Shown piece after piece: positions 1 to 12,800 of a DNA stretch of 64,000 nucleotides. The notes below the pieces were generated by a model. That model was not told the origin of the DNA, made no database searches, and was given only the letters and a program-made list of their open reading frames with translations. This DNA is from Amylostereum areolatum (lineage: Eukaryota > Basidiomycota > Agaricomycetes > Russulales > Stereaceae). Made by a program: the position numbers and the translations under genes. The stretch's first letter is position 1. Each line of letters begins with the position of its first letter. Location of the stretch: the NCBI GenBank assembly GCA_012932865.1, contig SAXG01000042.1, forward strand, positions 62,001 to 126,000, in the 5' to 3' direction.

Positions 1-1
1 C

Positions 2-2359
2 CGAGACCGAGCCACGCGCCTGGCGGAAGATCGAGATCGACAGCGTCAAGTCGAAGCTCAACGCCAGGCCGAGGAGGAAGAACGTCGGCGCGGGCAGGAG
101 CGCACCGAGGAGTCGCGCAAATTTCAGGAGGAGACAGGGCGCCAGGCGGAAGAACGGGATCGACAACACGCACTCGCTCAAGCCGAAGCCCAACATCAAG
201 CGGAACTCCGCAAAATCAAAGAAAAGGCCCAAGAGCAACGACTTGAGCGTGAGCGGGCTCACGCGGAAGAATCACGTCGAGTGCACGAAGCCAGACTTCA
301 ACGTGAACAAGAACGGGAGGAAGAGTTACGCAAAAAGAAGGAGAACACCTATTTGCTTGCTCGTTATCTAGGGCAAACGCTAGGCGGCCGAACTCCCCAA
401 GAGAGCATGAACCTTGGCAAACAAAAACAGGCCGAGCTTGGGGGCACTGGCAGAGGTTCCTCTCCTTCGCTGCCATTTCCCCCGTCAGACCCCCCCGTTT
501 TCCCACCTCTGCACCCTGACACACTCCTAGCGCTTATCCAGGATAAGCTCCCTCCAGATATCTCAGGGCCTCTGTATGAGGAATTGGCTGCGCGAGACAA
601 ACACGCTCGAGTTCATGAGGAATATGAGGAAGCCATGACGCTACAAGAATCCCTGGAGAGACCCCGTCTTCTGGACAGTAGCATCTTGGTGAGCTAGAAA
701 TCTTCATCGTACAGTTGTGCATCACTAAGTCGATTTACGTGTTGCAAGAACCCTCCAGTCGACGCCGACGTGATCATGAAAAACACAGCACCATCCTCCT
801 TCCGCCCGCTCGCAGGGCTATCATTCCCCCTCCCCGTCGCAGGACCGTCATTCCCCCGCCCCGTCGCAGGACCATCATCCTCACGCCCCATCGCAGGACC
901 GTCATCCACACGCCCGTCCGCACGACCATCTTCACCCCATGCCCTCGCAGGACCGTCGGATATACCAGCTCCTTCGGGACTAAGCACACCACCCCCTCCG
1001 TCGCTGGGTGTGCAAGGTGGTCACGAGGTTCTCATTTATCAAGCTCGGGCCATGCTTGCTAAGGATCGCGCCGCTCGAGAGAAAGACAGGCAGGACCACT
1101 GCAAGACACAAGACAACTTCAGAAGACTCGAGGAAGAGACAAAGAAAAACCTGGGCATGCTCCAGGCTACAATTGCGGCTCTAAAAGAGACTACCGAGCG
1201 TCCACTCGCTCCACCTCCTGACGAGGACGAGGGTGGGGCAGATGACGAGGGTGATTCCTTGAGGCCGCCCAAAGCGAAGGCTCGTCGCGCTTTGCGGAAG
1301 AAACCTGCATCAGAAAAGGACCCAAGTTGTACAGTTCTTAGTGTACGTCGCGCACCGCCTCCCTCGTAGAATTGTTTCGCTGACTTCATTTTTAGCGAGC
1401 TGTCAGAGCATTTGTCAAGGATCTATTCAAGGTGCAAGGCCCCGCATCGCTTAAGAACGACGACATGCTCGATTCATTATACGTGCCCCTCCCGTCCGAG
1501 GAAATCGCTTCGTGGGAGCGAGGCGAGTGGGTGGTGACCGCGAACCACTGGCGATACGATTTGAGTCGTGAACCAGAGAAGTTTCGGTTCAACCAGGTCG
1601 CCCGCAAGGTCGCCGCGGATGCCTTTCTAGCGCGGGTTGTCGGGACCACCTTCCAACTGAACGACAACGATTGGGAACTAGACCAAGAAGCTCTCCGTCC
1701 TCATGTGGTCGAGCAGGCCATCAAGACGTACCTCGGAACCTTAGCGCGTCCTTATCGTCACAGGATTAAGGGTTTGACGGCGGAGGATCGGGAGTGTATG
1801 GAGCGGGCATCCGCGCTCTACCAGCGGCGTTGGTCGGTAAGCGCTCCATCTTTACTGGGAACGATGGTTCACTGACAAGTTTCTACAGCTTTACAAAAGC
1901 CGTACCTGGGTCCTCGAATACTTTCCAACTTTGCAACCTTGGTATCATTGGTTTCGGGATCACTTCACTGCTGGCCATATGAGCGGCGATGAAACAGATG
2001 ACCCAGGTAATCATATGGACCAGGGGAAAACTTGGCGTATTATTCGCCTCGAGTGGCGAAGCCTCGAGTTCGACCTCTTCCTTCGGTCGCTGGACGACTT
2101 ATACCGCATAGGCTTCAATGAACTCAAACGACCAGGGAACCGCCCACGGACGCGCATTTGTGGTCCGCAAGCACCTGTTTGCGACCACCCTTCGATACAA
2201 TACGTTCCTCAGGGGCTTCCTATCAACTGCTATGACGCCGTTTGGTTCAGCAGGCTTCAACCATTCGACCGCGAGTCGCTGGCACCCGGAGAACCTGCAG
2301 ACTTCACTATTCCTCCCGGTCTCCGCGACATACTCTTGGCCCGCAGTCGAAAGAGGTAG
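2..2359 (+). CDS. Unknown coiled-coil protein, 5' end outside the window
   Basis: Four exons join in frame: 2-688, 749-1342, 1396-1836 and 1889-2359, with GT-AG introns of 52-60 nt. The first exon is open from the window edge, so the start lies upstream. The N-terminal ~110 visible residues are a Glu/Arg/Gln-rich coiled coil. A Pro/Ser-rich linker with AGPS repeats follows, then a second short coiled coil and an acidic-to-basic stretch. The C-terminal ~300 residues look globular and aromatic-rich (for example TWVLEYFPTLQPWYHWFRDH). I do not recognise the family. Such coiled-coil plus globular proteins are common in Agaricomycete repeat-rich regions, but I cannot assign a role. The exon structure is clean, so the gene is probably intact in the part seen. 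Confidence 0.7.
815..960 (+). repeat. 27-bp coding minisatellite
   Basis: Five to six imperfect copies of a ~27-bp unit built around CGTCGCAGGACCGTCAT lie in frame in exon 2 of the first gene. They encode repeats of the form PVAGPSxPR. The unit length is a multiple of three, so copy-number change would keep the frame. Confidence 0.75.
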
Positions 2360-2679
2360 ACCCAAGAAGACGATGCAGTTAGATGTATTAGAGGAGAGGG
2401 TTGTGCGACCGTGACTGTAGCTAAGATTTATTACTGTATACTGTGAAGGTGTTGCGGGATCTTGTAAGTTAGAAACTCCTGATTTAGATTAAGTAAGCTT
2501 CGACAACTTGACCTCGACCAACACACGACACCGCGGCGTCACCATCCTGGTGCACCATCTTGTTCTCTCTACTACAAACTGTGTCGTAATTAGACGTGAC
2601 CTTCTCGCCCGGGGTTTCTTCTTCACACTATCGTTGGGCTCAACACGCGTACGTCTTCAAGCTCCGTCGTTTTTCAAGC
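2360..2679. other. Intergenic, no gene seen
   Basis: This stretch separates two plus-strand genes. I see no coding exon and no clear promoter element. It probably holds the 3' UTR of the first gene and the promoter and 5' UTR of the second. Confidence 0.5.
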
Positions 2680-4985
2680 ATGTCCACGCGCCCTCGGCAA
2701 ACTCAAAGCAACATGTCGACCAACGTGAGGATCATGGTATCATTGAGATCTCGCTCAAGCCTAAATACGCACGTCAGCAACTACTGGACATGTCAGAGAT
2801 TGAGGGGGCGAACCAGGCGAAAGTCGAGGTGCGTAATCGAGGATCTGTATTGTGCCGCTCGCACTCATAGCTGGTCAGGAATTTCGAAAAGAGGCTATAT
2901 GGCGACGCATGAAGAATAGCGAGCGGGAAGTAGAGAGTCTGCGAAGCCAACTTCATCACGCCAACTTAGAGGTCGCCGAACTTCGAAATCAGCTTGGCCA
3001 AAAACAAACATCTATATCCATCCACAAGGAAATATACACTCTCAGGAAAGAATGCAATACTCTGCGCACCGAAAAAGACCGGGCATGCGGAGAATTGGAA
3101 CGAATCACCAGCAACTCCCTCCATCAGGCCTGGGTTAATCCGAAATCTCGAGCTCACCTGCAGCTTTCAACCGTCGAGACCGCACGTATGAAAGAGATTG
3201 AAACGTGTAATGAAGAACTAGTGGCCGCAAACTTGGACCTCCGGGAAGAAGTCCAGAAAGCGAGGGCGGCAGCAGATGTGCGTTCTAGCCTTTGGAAATC
3301 TTATCTTGACTGACCTTTTCGTAGCACACTCTAATTTCGCCGGATGTCCTCATTCAGACCCCCGCTGGGGGCAATCTTTACAACAAATGCGCGAGCTTCG
3401 AGCGCTACTGCCAGCAGCTGGAATTGGATATGAAAGGGTTACAAGCTCGGATGTTGGCACAGGCCACTGGTCTCGAAGTGGGTTGCACGGGTTACGCTCT
3501 TGTTAGTGTACTGACCTTTGCAACCCCTCAAAACCAGTCAAAAAACAGGGACTTGCAAACTATGATCGACCTACGCGACCAAGACCACGCAAAACTGAAG
3601 ATAGAACGCGACTCGCTGGCCGCACAAATCGCTCAAGCGAAGAAGCAACGGGACCGTCAAGATCGCTTGATGAAAGTGCACCTAGATATACATGGCCAGT
3701 ATACGGTAAACCTTCCACACGGTGCCACGACTGCCCCTTATCCAAAATTTAGACGCGCTGGGAAATATCGTCCTCGGTATATGCTGCAATGAAGCAGCGA
3801 GAAACGAATGCGCGGGCAGATTCCCTTGAGCTTGCCCAGACGCTTTCCCAATACTATCAGGCCTACGGCCCTGTCGCTCCGGGAAACTCTGGACCGGGTG
3901 CTGACGGGAAAGGGTTCATAATATCTGGGGACACAGAGATGGTCGACTCCCTGCTCAAAACTGTTGACATCATATGCAAAGCGTGGGACGATGAGCAGGT
4001 CGTTCTGAAGAAGCTCGTGGAGCAGAGGCGCATGACCGATAAAAGGGTTCGTCTTCGTTGGCTTGCGATCTTTAACACAGCACTCATCGCGGCCTAGTTA
4101 TGCCTGCTTGAGAAGAAGGTTTCGATGGTCACCCAGCAGAAACTCGACTTAGCCGGGGAAAATGAGAAACTCCATGTGTCGGTGAGGAGGACAACCGGTC
4201 TTGAGACAACTTTGCGGCTTCAAATGGTACGTACAAGTGTCATTTGTAGGGTAGCCGTGACACTTACTATCTCGCAGACGGAATTAGAGGCTCGTCTGCA
4301 CGAGTCCGAAGCCCTTGCTCAGAAGATGATGCAAGACGCCCATGTTAATCACCAGCGGTTCCTTGAGATGGAGCGGCACGCCATTTGTAACCGAAATCGA
4401 TTCATGAAGGTAAACACCTTTTTGTCAGTCTTCTTCGACACCATTCGGTTCTGAACGGAGCCATGCAGGCCGAGTTAGAACTCAAGGAAGGTGGAGGGCC
4501 TGCGTGAAGGGACTACATAACTTCATTAGAATTTCTGACGACGGAGCTTAAGGTCGCCACGAAACGGGTGGAGGAACTCGAGCATCGCCCTCACGAAGGC
4601 GAAAGGAACGTTCCTGTGGCCGCTTCGTTGCAAGGTGTCCCCTCCGAGCTGACGCAGTCTCACGGTCCGCGCGCTGTCCCCGATGTAAGTCTCCCTTGTG
4701 TGCCAAACGTTGGGTCTAACTCTGAGTCTACTCCATTTTCAGTGCTCGTTTTGTCTCCTGAAAAATGTCGATGCAGCTCCGCGGAAGCGGAATCGCGTCC
4801 TAACATCGTGCGGGCACTGTAAGTCTCGTTCGCGCGTGTGCGGATCCTAACTGACCATTCGCTTTTCAGCGTTTTGTGATCAATGTATTCAAGATCGTAT
4901 TGACTCCCGTGAGCGCAAGTGTCCGAGCTGCATGAAGGTTTTCTCTCAGTCCCAGGTAACAAAGTTGTTCTTTCAAGACCTATAG
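2680..4985 (+). CDS. Coiled-coil protein with C-terminal RING finger, BRE1-like
   Basis: Twelve exons give an uninterrupted 555-residue frame: 2680-2724, 2778-2828, 2879-3277, 3325-3477, 3538-3675, 3795-4046, 4098-4226, 4278-4409, 4469-4490, 4530-4684, 4743-4818 and 4870-4985. Most of the protein is predicted coiled coil (Leu/Glu/Arg-rich). The last ~60 residues form a C3HC4 RING: CSFC, then SCGHSFCDQC, then CPSC, with a short hydrophobic tail. This is the layout of BRE1/RNF20-type E3 ligases, which monoubiquitinate histone H2B. The protein is shorter than typical BRE1 (~700-900 residues), and the first zinc-ligand loop is long (19 residues between the second and third Cys), so it may be a divergent paralogue. 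The 119-nt intron 3676-3794 is unusually long here and could hide a small exon. E3 activity is inferred. Confidence 0.65.
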
Positions 4986-5651
4986 CTTTCGTATCGTCAC
5001 CGTGTACTTAAAAGGCTTTACTATTCGTATGTTTTGTGTACATTATCTGTATCGGGGAAGGAGGGGGTGCCGAGCTCGCCGTCGGGGACAGCGAGCAGGG
5101 CCTTCGGAGGCGTGCTCCGAGCGTTCCCGACGCGTCGGAGGGTCCTCGGAGTGCGGGACGCGGGGGCGCTCGGCCCAGGGGACCGGTCATGTGCACCCAG
5201 GAACGATGGAAGAAGGGCTTGGTACCTTGAGGGCGCGATGGTGATCATCGATCGACGATCATGACTTATTACTCGTTCTGAGGCAATTCTTGAGGCACGG
5301 AATCGTGATCTAGAATACCTACTTACAATAGATCGATCAGACCAGATGCAAAGCAGATCCGGACCCGGGGAGCCGTTTGCTTTGTGTGTCCACGTGTTTC
5401 ACAATCCTCAGATCGCGCAGTCATCCCGAACATACGTTCCTCCCCCACTATTCTCAACAGCGAGCAGTGAGTGGAGGACATATTTTTCTCCCCGGGTCGG
5501 TACTAATCTTATTTCTTCTCACAGGTAGGATGAGTGGCGCGTCGGTGGCGTGGAAGAAACGTAAAGCCAACCTTTTTCATCGAGCCTTTGTTGACCGCTT
5601 ACAAGTTACCTGGCTCCGCACGCGCAAGAATCTTCCTTTGTTTGCGTGGGC
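4986..5651. other. Gene-poor stretch, possible interrupted exon at its end
   Basis: A GC-rich patch (about 5040-5200) shows no gene. From 5530 an open frame begins that runs directly into the TIR element at 5652. It might be an exon of a gene broken by that element, but I find no convincing continuation. Confidence 0.35.
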
Positions 5652-7020
5652 CATCATCAGCAATATCACACTTTTTGTTGGGGTGTTGCCGACGGTTTCG
5701 GCTCTGTTGCCGGTGTTGGGGTGTTGATGGCAGTTGTCAGGCCCGGCCGAGTTTGGCAAACCCGGCAACTCCCCGCAATTCCGGGGCAATTCATCGATCA
5801 CACTTCCCGGCATCAAATTTTGATCAGAAGGGAAATTGAGCCGGCCCTAAACTGCTTTTGACCGTGAGACTTTCTCCTTTATCATATTTCCCTGCCACGA
5901 CACGTCTTTCCTTCCTTCTCAACCACCACCATCCCTTCACCACCGCCGTCGCCACCATCGTCCCCCTCGCCACCATCGTCCCCCTCGCCATCGTCCCCAT
6001 TGTCACCCTCGCCGCCTCGTCACCGCCGCCGTCGCCGCCGCCGTCGCCACCCCATCACCGCCGCCGTTGCCACCTCGTCACAGCCGCCATCGCCATCGCG
6101 TCACCGCCGCTGTCGCTGCCGCGTCACCGACGCTGTCGCCGCCGCGTCACTGCCGCCCTCGCCGCCTCGTCACTCCCGCCGTCACCACCTCATCACTCCC
6201 GCCCTCGCCGCCCCGTCACTCCCGCTCTCGCCATCTCCTCATTGTCGCCTTCACCGCCCCGTCACCGCCGCCCCGTCACCGCCGCCTTCGCCGCCCCGTC
6301 ACCGCCGCCTTCGCCGCCCCGTCACCGCCGCCTTCACCGCCGCGTCACCGCCGTCGCCACCTCGTCACCGCTGCCCTCGTCATCGCGTCACTCCCGCCCT
6401 CGCCACCTCGTTACTCCTGCCCTCGCCATCTCCTCACAGCCGCCCTCGCCGCCCCGTCACAGCCGCCGCCCTTGTCATCACATCACTCCCGCCGTCGCCA
6501 CCTCGTCACTCCCGTTGTCACTCCCGCCGTCACCATGTCGTCACTCCCGCCCTCGCCGCTCCGTCACCGCCGCTGTCGCCACCACCATGGCCAGCCTTGC
6601 CACCAGTGCTGTCGGCGCCTTGTCACCCCTGCCGTTGCCGCCTCATCACCCTTGTCGCATAGTCTTTTCATCATCATTATCGTACTTTTCCTTCTCTACT
6701 TTGTGTAGCCCATGTAGTATGTACCATTGATTAATAATGATATTGATTTACCCATGAAAATGTTTGGATATGAGCAATATAAATTAAATATATGTATTGA
6801 AATGTGTTGTTGTCATGTACTTGAGCCTAAGTTGTACCCAAATGTATGGTGAATTGGACACTAGTTGGCTCAACTCCATGACAGTTGTCCAACCAGACAT
6901 GGCCTGGGAGACTGTTGGGGTGTTGGGGTGTTTTGTGAGTTTTCGCGAGTTTTGAGTGTTGGGCAACTCCGAAACAGGCTCAAACAAGCCCAAACAAGAT
7001 GTGTTAAATTGCTGATGATG
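5652..7020. mobile_element. Non-autonomous TIR element carrying a minisatellite
   Basis: The left end reads CATCATCAGCAAT followed by ACAC and TTGTT. The reverse complement of the right end reads CATCATCAGCAAT followed by the same landmarks, and TTTCGG and GTTGCC recur ~45 nt in. The ends are therefore inverted repeats of about 60 bp, perfect over the outer 13 bp and degenerate inside. Subterminal GTTGGGGTGTTG motifs occur near both ends. The interior is a GC-rich minisatellite, and I see no transposase. No target-site duplication is evident, so the exact limits are uncertain. Confidence 0.55.
5940..6660 (+). repeat. GC-rich minisatellite
   Basis: About 720 bp of imperfect tandem repeats based on CCGTCGCC and CGTCAC motifs. 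The most regular block (about 6265-6345) has a 21-bp period around CGCCTTCGCCGCCCCGTCAC. Long open frames in all three plus frames are a by-product of repeats lacking stop codons, not evidence for a protein. Confidence 0.8.
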
Positions 7021-7107
7021 CGGGAAAAGCATGACATGAAGATGGCTCCCCTCTCCCTCTCCCTCTCCCTCTCTCGCACCCCATCCCTTCGCTCTCGGCC
7101 ATTGCCC

Positions 7108-8587
7108 ATGTTTCGCCGTCCACCGTCCGTTGATCACCCTCGATGGTCGCGGAATTTTGCTAGCTCGACCAGGTCCACGTACACGGGACACGAGCCACAC
7201 TCGCCCGACAACTGTACTATTGTCGTCGTTCCCGATGGCTCATCCTACGAAGACGATCTCCCGTCGCAAAGTTACAAGCTTCATTCAAGACTCTATGCCC
7301 AGACGCCCGACGTGAAACTAGAGTGGTCGACCGACGCTGAAATGGACCCCGACGAGTATGTTATCACCTCTTTGCTCCTCGTGCTATAGCCGAGAATGGC
7401 CTAGATTGATGGTGCGGAACGAGCTCATCGGCGGCGCGGACAATCTCGACAAGTAAGTCCTCGTCATCTATCATACGACGACTTCGCACTTACACAATCT
7501 TCAAGACTGTCGCCTAAGGTCTCAAATAATCGCCAAGGAAGCTCTCGACCGAGTCCTCGCCATTCACCTCACCCAAGCCCAGAGCCAGCCGCCAGGTCCC
7601 TACATGACAGACGACGCTCAATAAACACGATCTTAACCGCTGGCCATTTACCGACAGAAACGGACCCTTCACACATTTCCTCAAGGCTGAGTTCGAAATG
7701 TTCACTCTCGTAAGTCGATAGGCTCGTTGTCTGACTAGATTCTGATGCGGTTTCTTACCCCCGTAGTCCCTCCACCACGCACAGCGCGCCCCATTACTCC
7801 AGCTCTGGTGATACTGTTCAGCCCCTCAACACGATCTCCCCCGCCGAAGAGTTGCAGCCGACCCCTCAGATGGCTGCAGTCACGGACAACCGTCATGAGT
7901 TTAGCACGCATGCACCGGGCTCCATAGCCACTCCTTCTGCCTCTCGTTCAAAGCCTCCAACCCCTTCATCCCAGTCTCGCCGGACGAGATCCGTTTCTCG
8001 AACACCGGATACGGGGTAAGCGCCTTTGTTGATGAATAGTCGCGATCCACCAGGATTGAGTCAAACCTTTCAGGGCCAAACGTCTCAAGTTTACCTATGT
8101 GCAAGACGGGCAAAGGTGAGCGTTGGCGTGCGGGGTGCTCTTGGAGCTGCACTGACGCCGTCTTACACCTCAAGCCTGTCGGACAAGCCACTCAGCGACG
8201 TGCCAGAAGAGCAAGGTCAAGACGACGATCGCCACACGTTGAGCGGAGAACTCCTCGCTCCCAAGGTTCCAAGCCTCGAACAGGGTGTAGAGGTGTGCTG
8301 GTCGTTAACGCGAGTCCTAAGGCCGATACTGATCGTTTGTACTTTGTTAGGTCCTCTCCTCTCGACATACGTGTCGAAGTGCCTACCCCAAAGTTTTGTT
8401 TATGTGGTTTCGGTCCATTCCGCCTCCCGGGAAGGAGCTGCCCAAGTGGTTGAATAAGCCACCCGTGATGGCAAACACGGAGGTGAAAGTTGGGGACATA
8501 TACCCCCACGGCTCAATCCCTGTGTTGTGCTGGTATTGCTCATTCATCTCGACCGAGGGCCGCCCGACGTGGACGAGGCTGTCGTAG
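7108..8587 (+). CDS. Unknown Ser/Pro/Arg-rich protein
   Basis: I read exons 7108-7355, 7405-7452, 7506-7709, 7767-8015, about 8074-8116, about 8175-8292 and a last exon from about 8352. The early junctions keep one frame. The encoded protein is low complexity and rich in Ser, Pro, His and Arg. The last exon has an alternative frame (about 8351-8587) with a more protein-like stretch (LPKWLNKPPVMANTEVKVGD) ending at 8587, so the final junction is uncertain. There is no recognisable domain. The gene starts just downstream of the TIR element, which could act as its promoter region. Confidence 0.45.
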
Positions 8588-9831
8588 GGAGATACCTGGG
8601 ACGACGGCAACAAAGCTACAAGGTGTTTCATCCTTTCAAACAATATAAATCGACCATCGTGGGTGTTGGAAAATACTTACTATACTTCGTACAAGGATAA
8701 AGGTTTAGATTACAAGGTAGCCGCGTAGCTAAAGAGAAAGCTGTACTCGGTACTTACTTCCATATCAAATCTACCTAGAAATCAGTTTTAATACATGTAA
8801 GATAAGCATAGATCTTGACTCGGAAGTTGCCGCGCGCTCGAGGCTGGGAATTAAGCGTGGCATGCTCTCCGGGCCGCGTCCCGCGGGCACCTCGCAGATG
8901 AAGCGGAGAGCGAAGCGGGCTGTGAACGTTGAACGGCGGCTTGTTCCGAACCTAGTGGCATGCAATGTTCATAACTTCATCTTCATGCAACACGACTCAT
9001 TTGCTTATCACGTAGACTATATCAGAGCCCTCGCTCTCCCTCACAATTACGCATCCGCTCACAATACTGTGCGCGCTCCGTCAGCCCCCCATGTTTATCC
9101 GTTCACAATCATGTGCACGAGTTCCGTCGCAATGCCACTCTTCTTCTGCGTACTCTTTTCGTGCAGGACCCTTCGTCACCCGCGTTCCCCCTTGAAGCAC
9201 CGTCCATGGACGATGTAATTTGCATGGTTACTTTAGCAGCTTGCGAGTGCTAAGTCTATCTGGCCGGAAAGTGGTCTGGAGTCGTCCTGTCGTACCGACG
9301 GGGGGTAGTAGTGCAACACACACCACCCCCAGCCGGTACGCACCAGGCCCCGTTTCCAAATCGGTTTCTGTGCCCTGTTAACTTATCCTTTGCAAGCTGT
9401 GACCACCGCTTCCGCCCTGGTCTTATCACGTCGGAAAATGTAGAGAGTAACTCTGTTCCCGACGCGCGTGGCACACCCAATTGTCAGGCTTTCCTGTGCC
9501 TCGGACACATGTTATCGATCCTGTTTGACCTCGTGAGGACGGGCTCCTCGCGCGCATGGTTTTCCGTGTGCGTACTTGTTCCGTGTTATAATTCTCGTGC
9601 TCACGCGTTCGTTATTGCCTTTCACTTTCAGCCCACACTTTTCACCCCTCCCCGTCCTATTTGCCCTCCCCATCTTACCACCCGCTCTGTCCCACTCATC
9701 CTCCCTGTCCAACTATCTCCCTATCCCCTCTTTTTACTTTGAAGGCTTGAGTCAATCGGGCCTCATATCAATCCTGCCACCGATCTCCCTCATCTTTTTC
9801 CTATCGAAGCCTGTCCCACGCGCCGCTTGTC
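8588..9831. other. Intergenic, no gene seen
   Basis: About 1.2 kb with no spliced frame I can support on either strand. The last 200 bp before the transposase ATG are pyrimidine-rich, as fungal promoters often are. I could not identify terminal inverted repeats of the downstream transposon here. Confidence 0.45.
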
Positions 9832-12800
9832 ATGGTCAAAGAACAGAAGAAGGTCTGCCGGTGCAGCGAGTGCTCTCTACACAGCTTCACCAACGACGAA
9901 GGCGTACAAGAGCCGGGCCGACGGATCCTGCTTTCTATACACACTAGTCATCAGCGCCGGAATTCACCTCATACCTCATACCTTTCCCGTTCCCATCCCC
10001 CTCCTTCCCATTCCCACCCTCCTCCTTCCCATTCCCATTCCCCTCCCTTTCTCCATCCACCCTCACCCTCCCAAGCCCCACCCAGGCCAGAGACGATGCC
10101 AGGTCCCGCGTCAAGTCATACCATCAACCCCGCTGTGTCGTCGCTCAGCAATGTTCGACTGCCACCACCGTCGCGCGGTCCGTTGCCTACCAGTCAGGGC
10201 CAGGCCGCCCATGAGCGTGAGCAGGCGCTTCGGGACCTCAAGCTTATGCGAGAGTATTTCCAGTCGAAGAAGGAGCATTTCAACTTCAACGTACCTTTGA
10301 AATGGATCGTCAAGGGTGTGCCAGACGCACAAGCTGCCCCCCCCTCTCTACAGGCCGTGAAAGGCACTCGAAACAGTGACGTCATGATGCACTTGTCTCA
10401 AATCCAGGAGCTTGTTGCGAAGGTCAAAGCTTGCATGCTCGGCGACAGCGACCTCCAGCAGATAGTAGGAGCTGACCTTCTTCTTGCGATGGAAGATCAC
10501 CTTGCCGCCGTACAGCGTATGGTTGAACAGGCATGGGTCGAATTCTGCACGAAGGATGATTCGGCAAGGGATGTATACACCGGTGTTTATTACGCTGGTG
10601 AGTATCCCATCTTTCGTGCTGTTCTCCATCCCTGAGCTTGACTGGTCTCTTAGAAAAGTTCCACACCCCAAAGCCCCTCCCCGAGCAACCAGATGCACTC
10701 TACGCGGCGCTGATGGGTGTCGTAGGACACATTAACTTCGGCATGTCGATGAAGCAGTCACGGTTTAATCTCGAAGGTCTTCGCTCCATCCTTAGCCTCC
10801 GTGAGCTCCCTCCCGGCGATGACGACGAGGCGCTCTCACCAGGAGCTCGACGACACGGAGAAAAAGGTGCGCATACATCCACCTTTGTCCACCGCGACCA
10901 GGCTGACGGTTCCACTCCAGCCCTACCACGACAAGGCCACCCGTCAGCAGACGAAGTCCCGCACGACATACGTACTGTCATGTCTCGATTCAACCTCGAG
11001 CCGGAGATTGTTACCATGGCATGCTGCCCTAAATGCCTGGCCACGTACGCGCCTTCGGGCGGGAAATATCCCGCACTTTGCACTTTTGAACAGCTGGACG
11101 CGCTTGGCCCGTGCAATACGTCATTATATGTCGTACGGCGCGGTGGTGCGGTAGAGGGAGAGGCGAGGATCGAAAGCGAAAAGAACACCCCAGGAAAGGG
11201 ACGCAGAGGGAAGAAGAAGAGGTCTCGGCGAGGGAGCAACACGGGCAAGGGATCGACCGAACGAGCACAGCCCGCGGAGCACGGTCAAACTGACGACGAG
11301 GACGAGAAGAAGCGATCGGCCATGCGTCCATCTCCCGCTCAGGCCCCCAGGCTGCTTCAAGCAAAGACGAAGGTGCCGGAGGATGTCAAAAATGAACCAC
11401 GACTGGCCAAACCCTTCCCATATCAGACAATGGCGTCGTGGCTAGCACGTTTTCTCGCTCGTCCTGAGATCGAGAACAACCTCGGCGTTCCCACCCCACC
11501 CCCTGCCCCGTCCCATGCCGAGAGCTGCCGCGACATCTGGGATGCAGAAGTTCTCCGCAATCTGAAAGGCCCCGACGGGAAACCTTTCGCCGAAGCCCTT
11601 AACGACAATCTTCACCTTGTCTTCAGCCTTTTCATCGACTGGTTCAATCCTTTCGGCAACAAGAAGGCCGTAAAATCTCATTCGTCTGGCGCCATCTACC
11701 TCGTATGTCTCAACCTTCCCATCCATCTCCGCTACCTAGAGGAGAACATGTTCCTCTTTTCCGTCATGCCCGGCCCGCACGAACCAGACATGGATCAGAT
11801 CAACCATTTTCTCCGGCCACTCGTGGACAGCCTTCTTCCACTATGGTCCGATGGGCTTTATGTTACACAGACTGCGCAGAAGACCATCGGTCGCCTGGTT
11901 CGGTGTGCAGTGGTACCACTTATTGCAGATATCCTCGCTCTTCGAAAAGTCACCGGTACCGCTTCTCACGCAGCAAAACTGTGGTGTTGTTTCTGTCTTC
12001 TGTCTCGGGAGGAAGCAACGAACTTCGATGTCGCCTCCTGGGGTCGGCGTACTGCTGAAGAGCACCGATTCCTGGCGCAACAGTACCGTGATGCGAAGAC
12101 CACTACAGAGCGGAAGAGGCTCTTCCAGGAGCATTATATCCGGTGGTCAGAGTTGCTTCGCCTCCCTTATTGGGATCCGACCAAATTCCCCGTCGTGGAT
12201 GCGATGCACAACCTCTTTCTGGGAGAGTTTCAACATCACGTTCGCCTTGTTTGGGGCGTCAATATTAAGTCTGCGCGTAAAGAGTTGACCAAGCTGGTAG
12301 AACACACTCCCGCCAAGCAAGAGGCAGAGCTGGCCCTCGTCGTTCGAGGAATTCGGCAACGTTCTGTGACCATGATCACGCGTCCCCATGCCGGATACCT
12401 CATTGCTGTGGCTCAGATGAACAATGTCCGGGATGTTGGGAACAGGACGAAGAATGAGTATGCCACGGCGATGATCAATTGGGTCAGTCGCCCGCACTAC
12501 ATGATCCTGCTGCGAGGGCGTGCTAACATCACTTACAGTTAGACGAGGACCCTTCTCGGGAAATCCGTGTTCCGATGGCGGCCAAGGAACCCGTCAAGGT
12601 CTTTTCGTTGGACCCAGAGTGCCCGGAGAAGCCTGTCGTCATCGATCTAGACGCCCTACATACCATTCATTCAGATATCAAGGAAACCACCCTTCCGTCT
12701 CACTTCGCTCGTGCACCTCCGACGTTCGGGGAGCCGTCGCATGGGAAACTGACCACTGATCAGTGGAGGACGGTCTGTATGGTCAATTTACCTATCACGC

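Noticed and set aside
5858..6730. Long open frames of 213-290 codons in three plus frames
   Set aside because: They come from a stop-free GC-rich tandem repeat; all frames are open together and show only repeat composition.
9940..9951. CACTAGT as a CACTA transposon terminus
   Set aside because: It lies inside the transposase coding region, and no matching inverted copy was found at a fitting distance.
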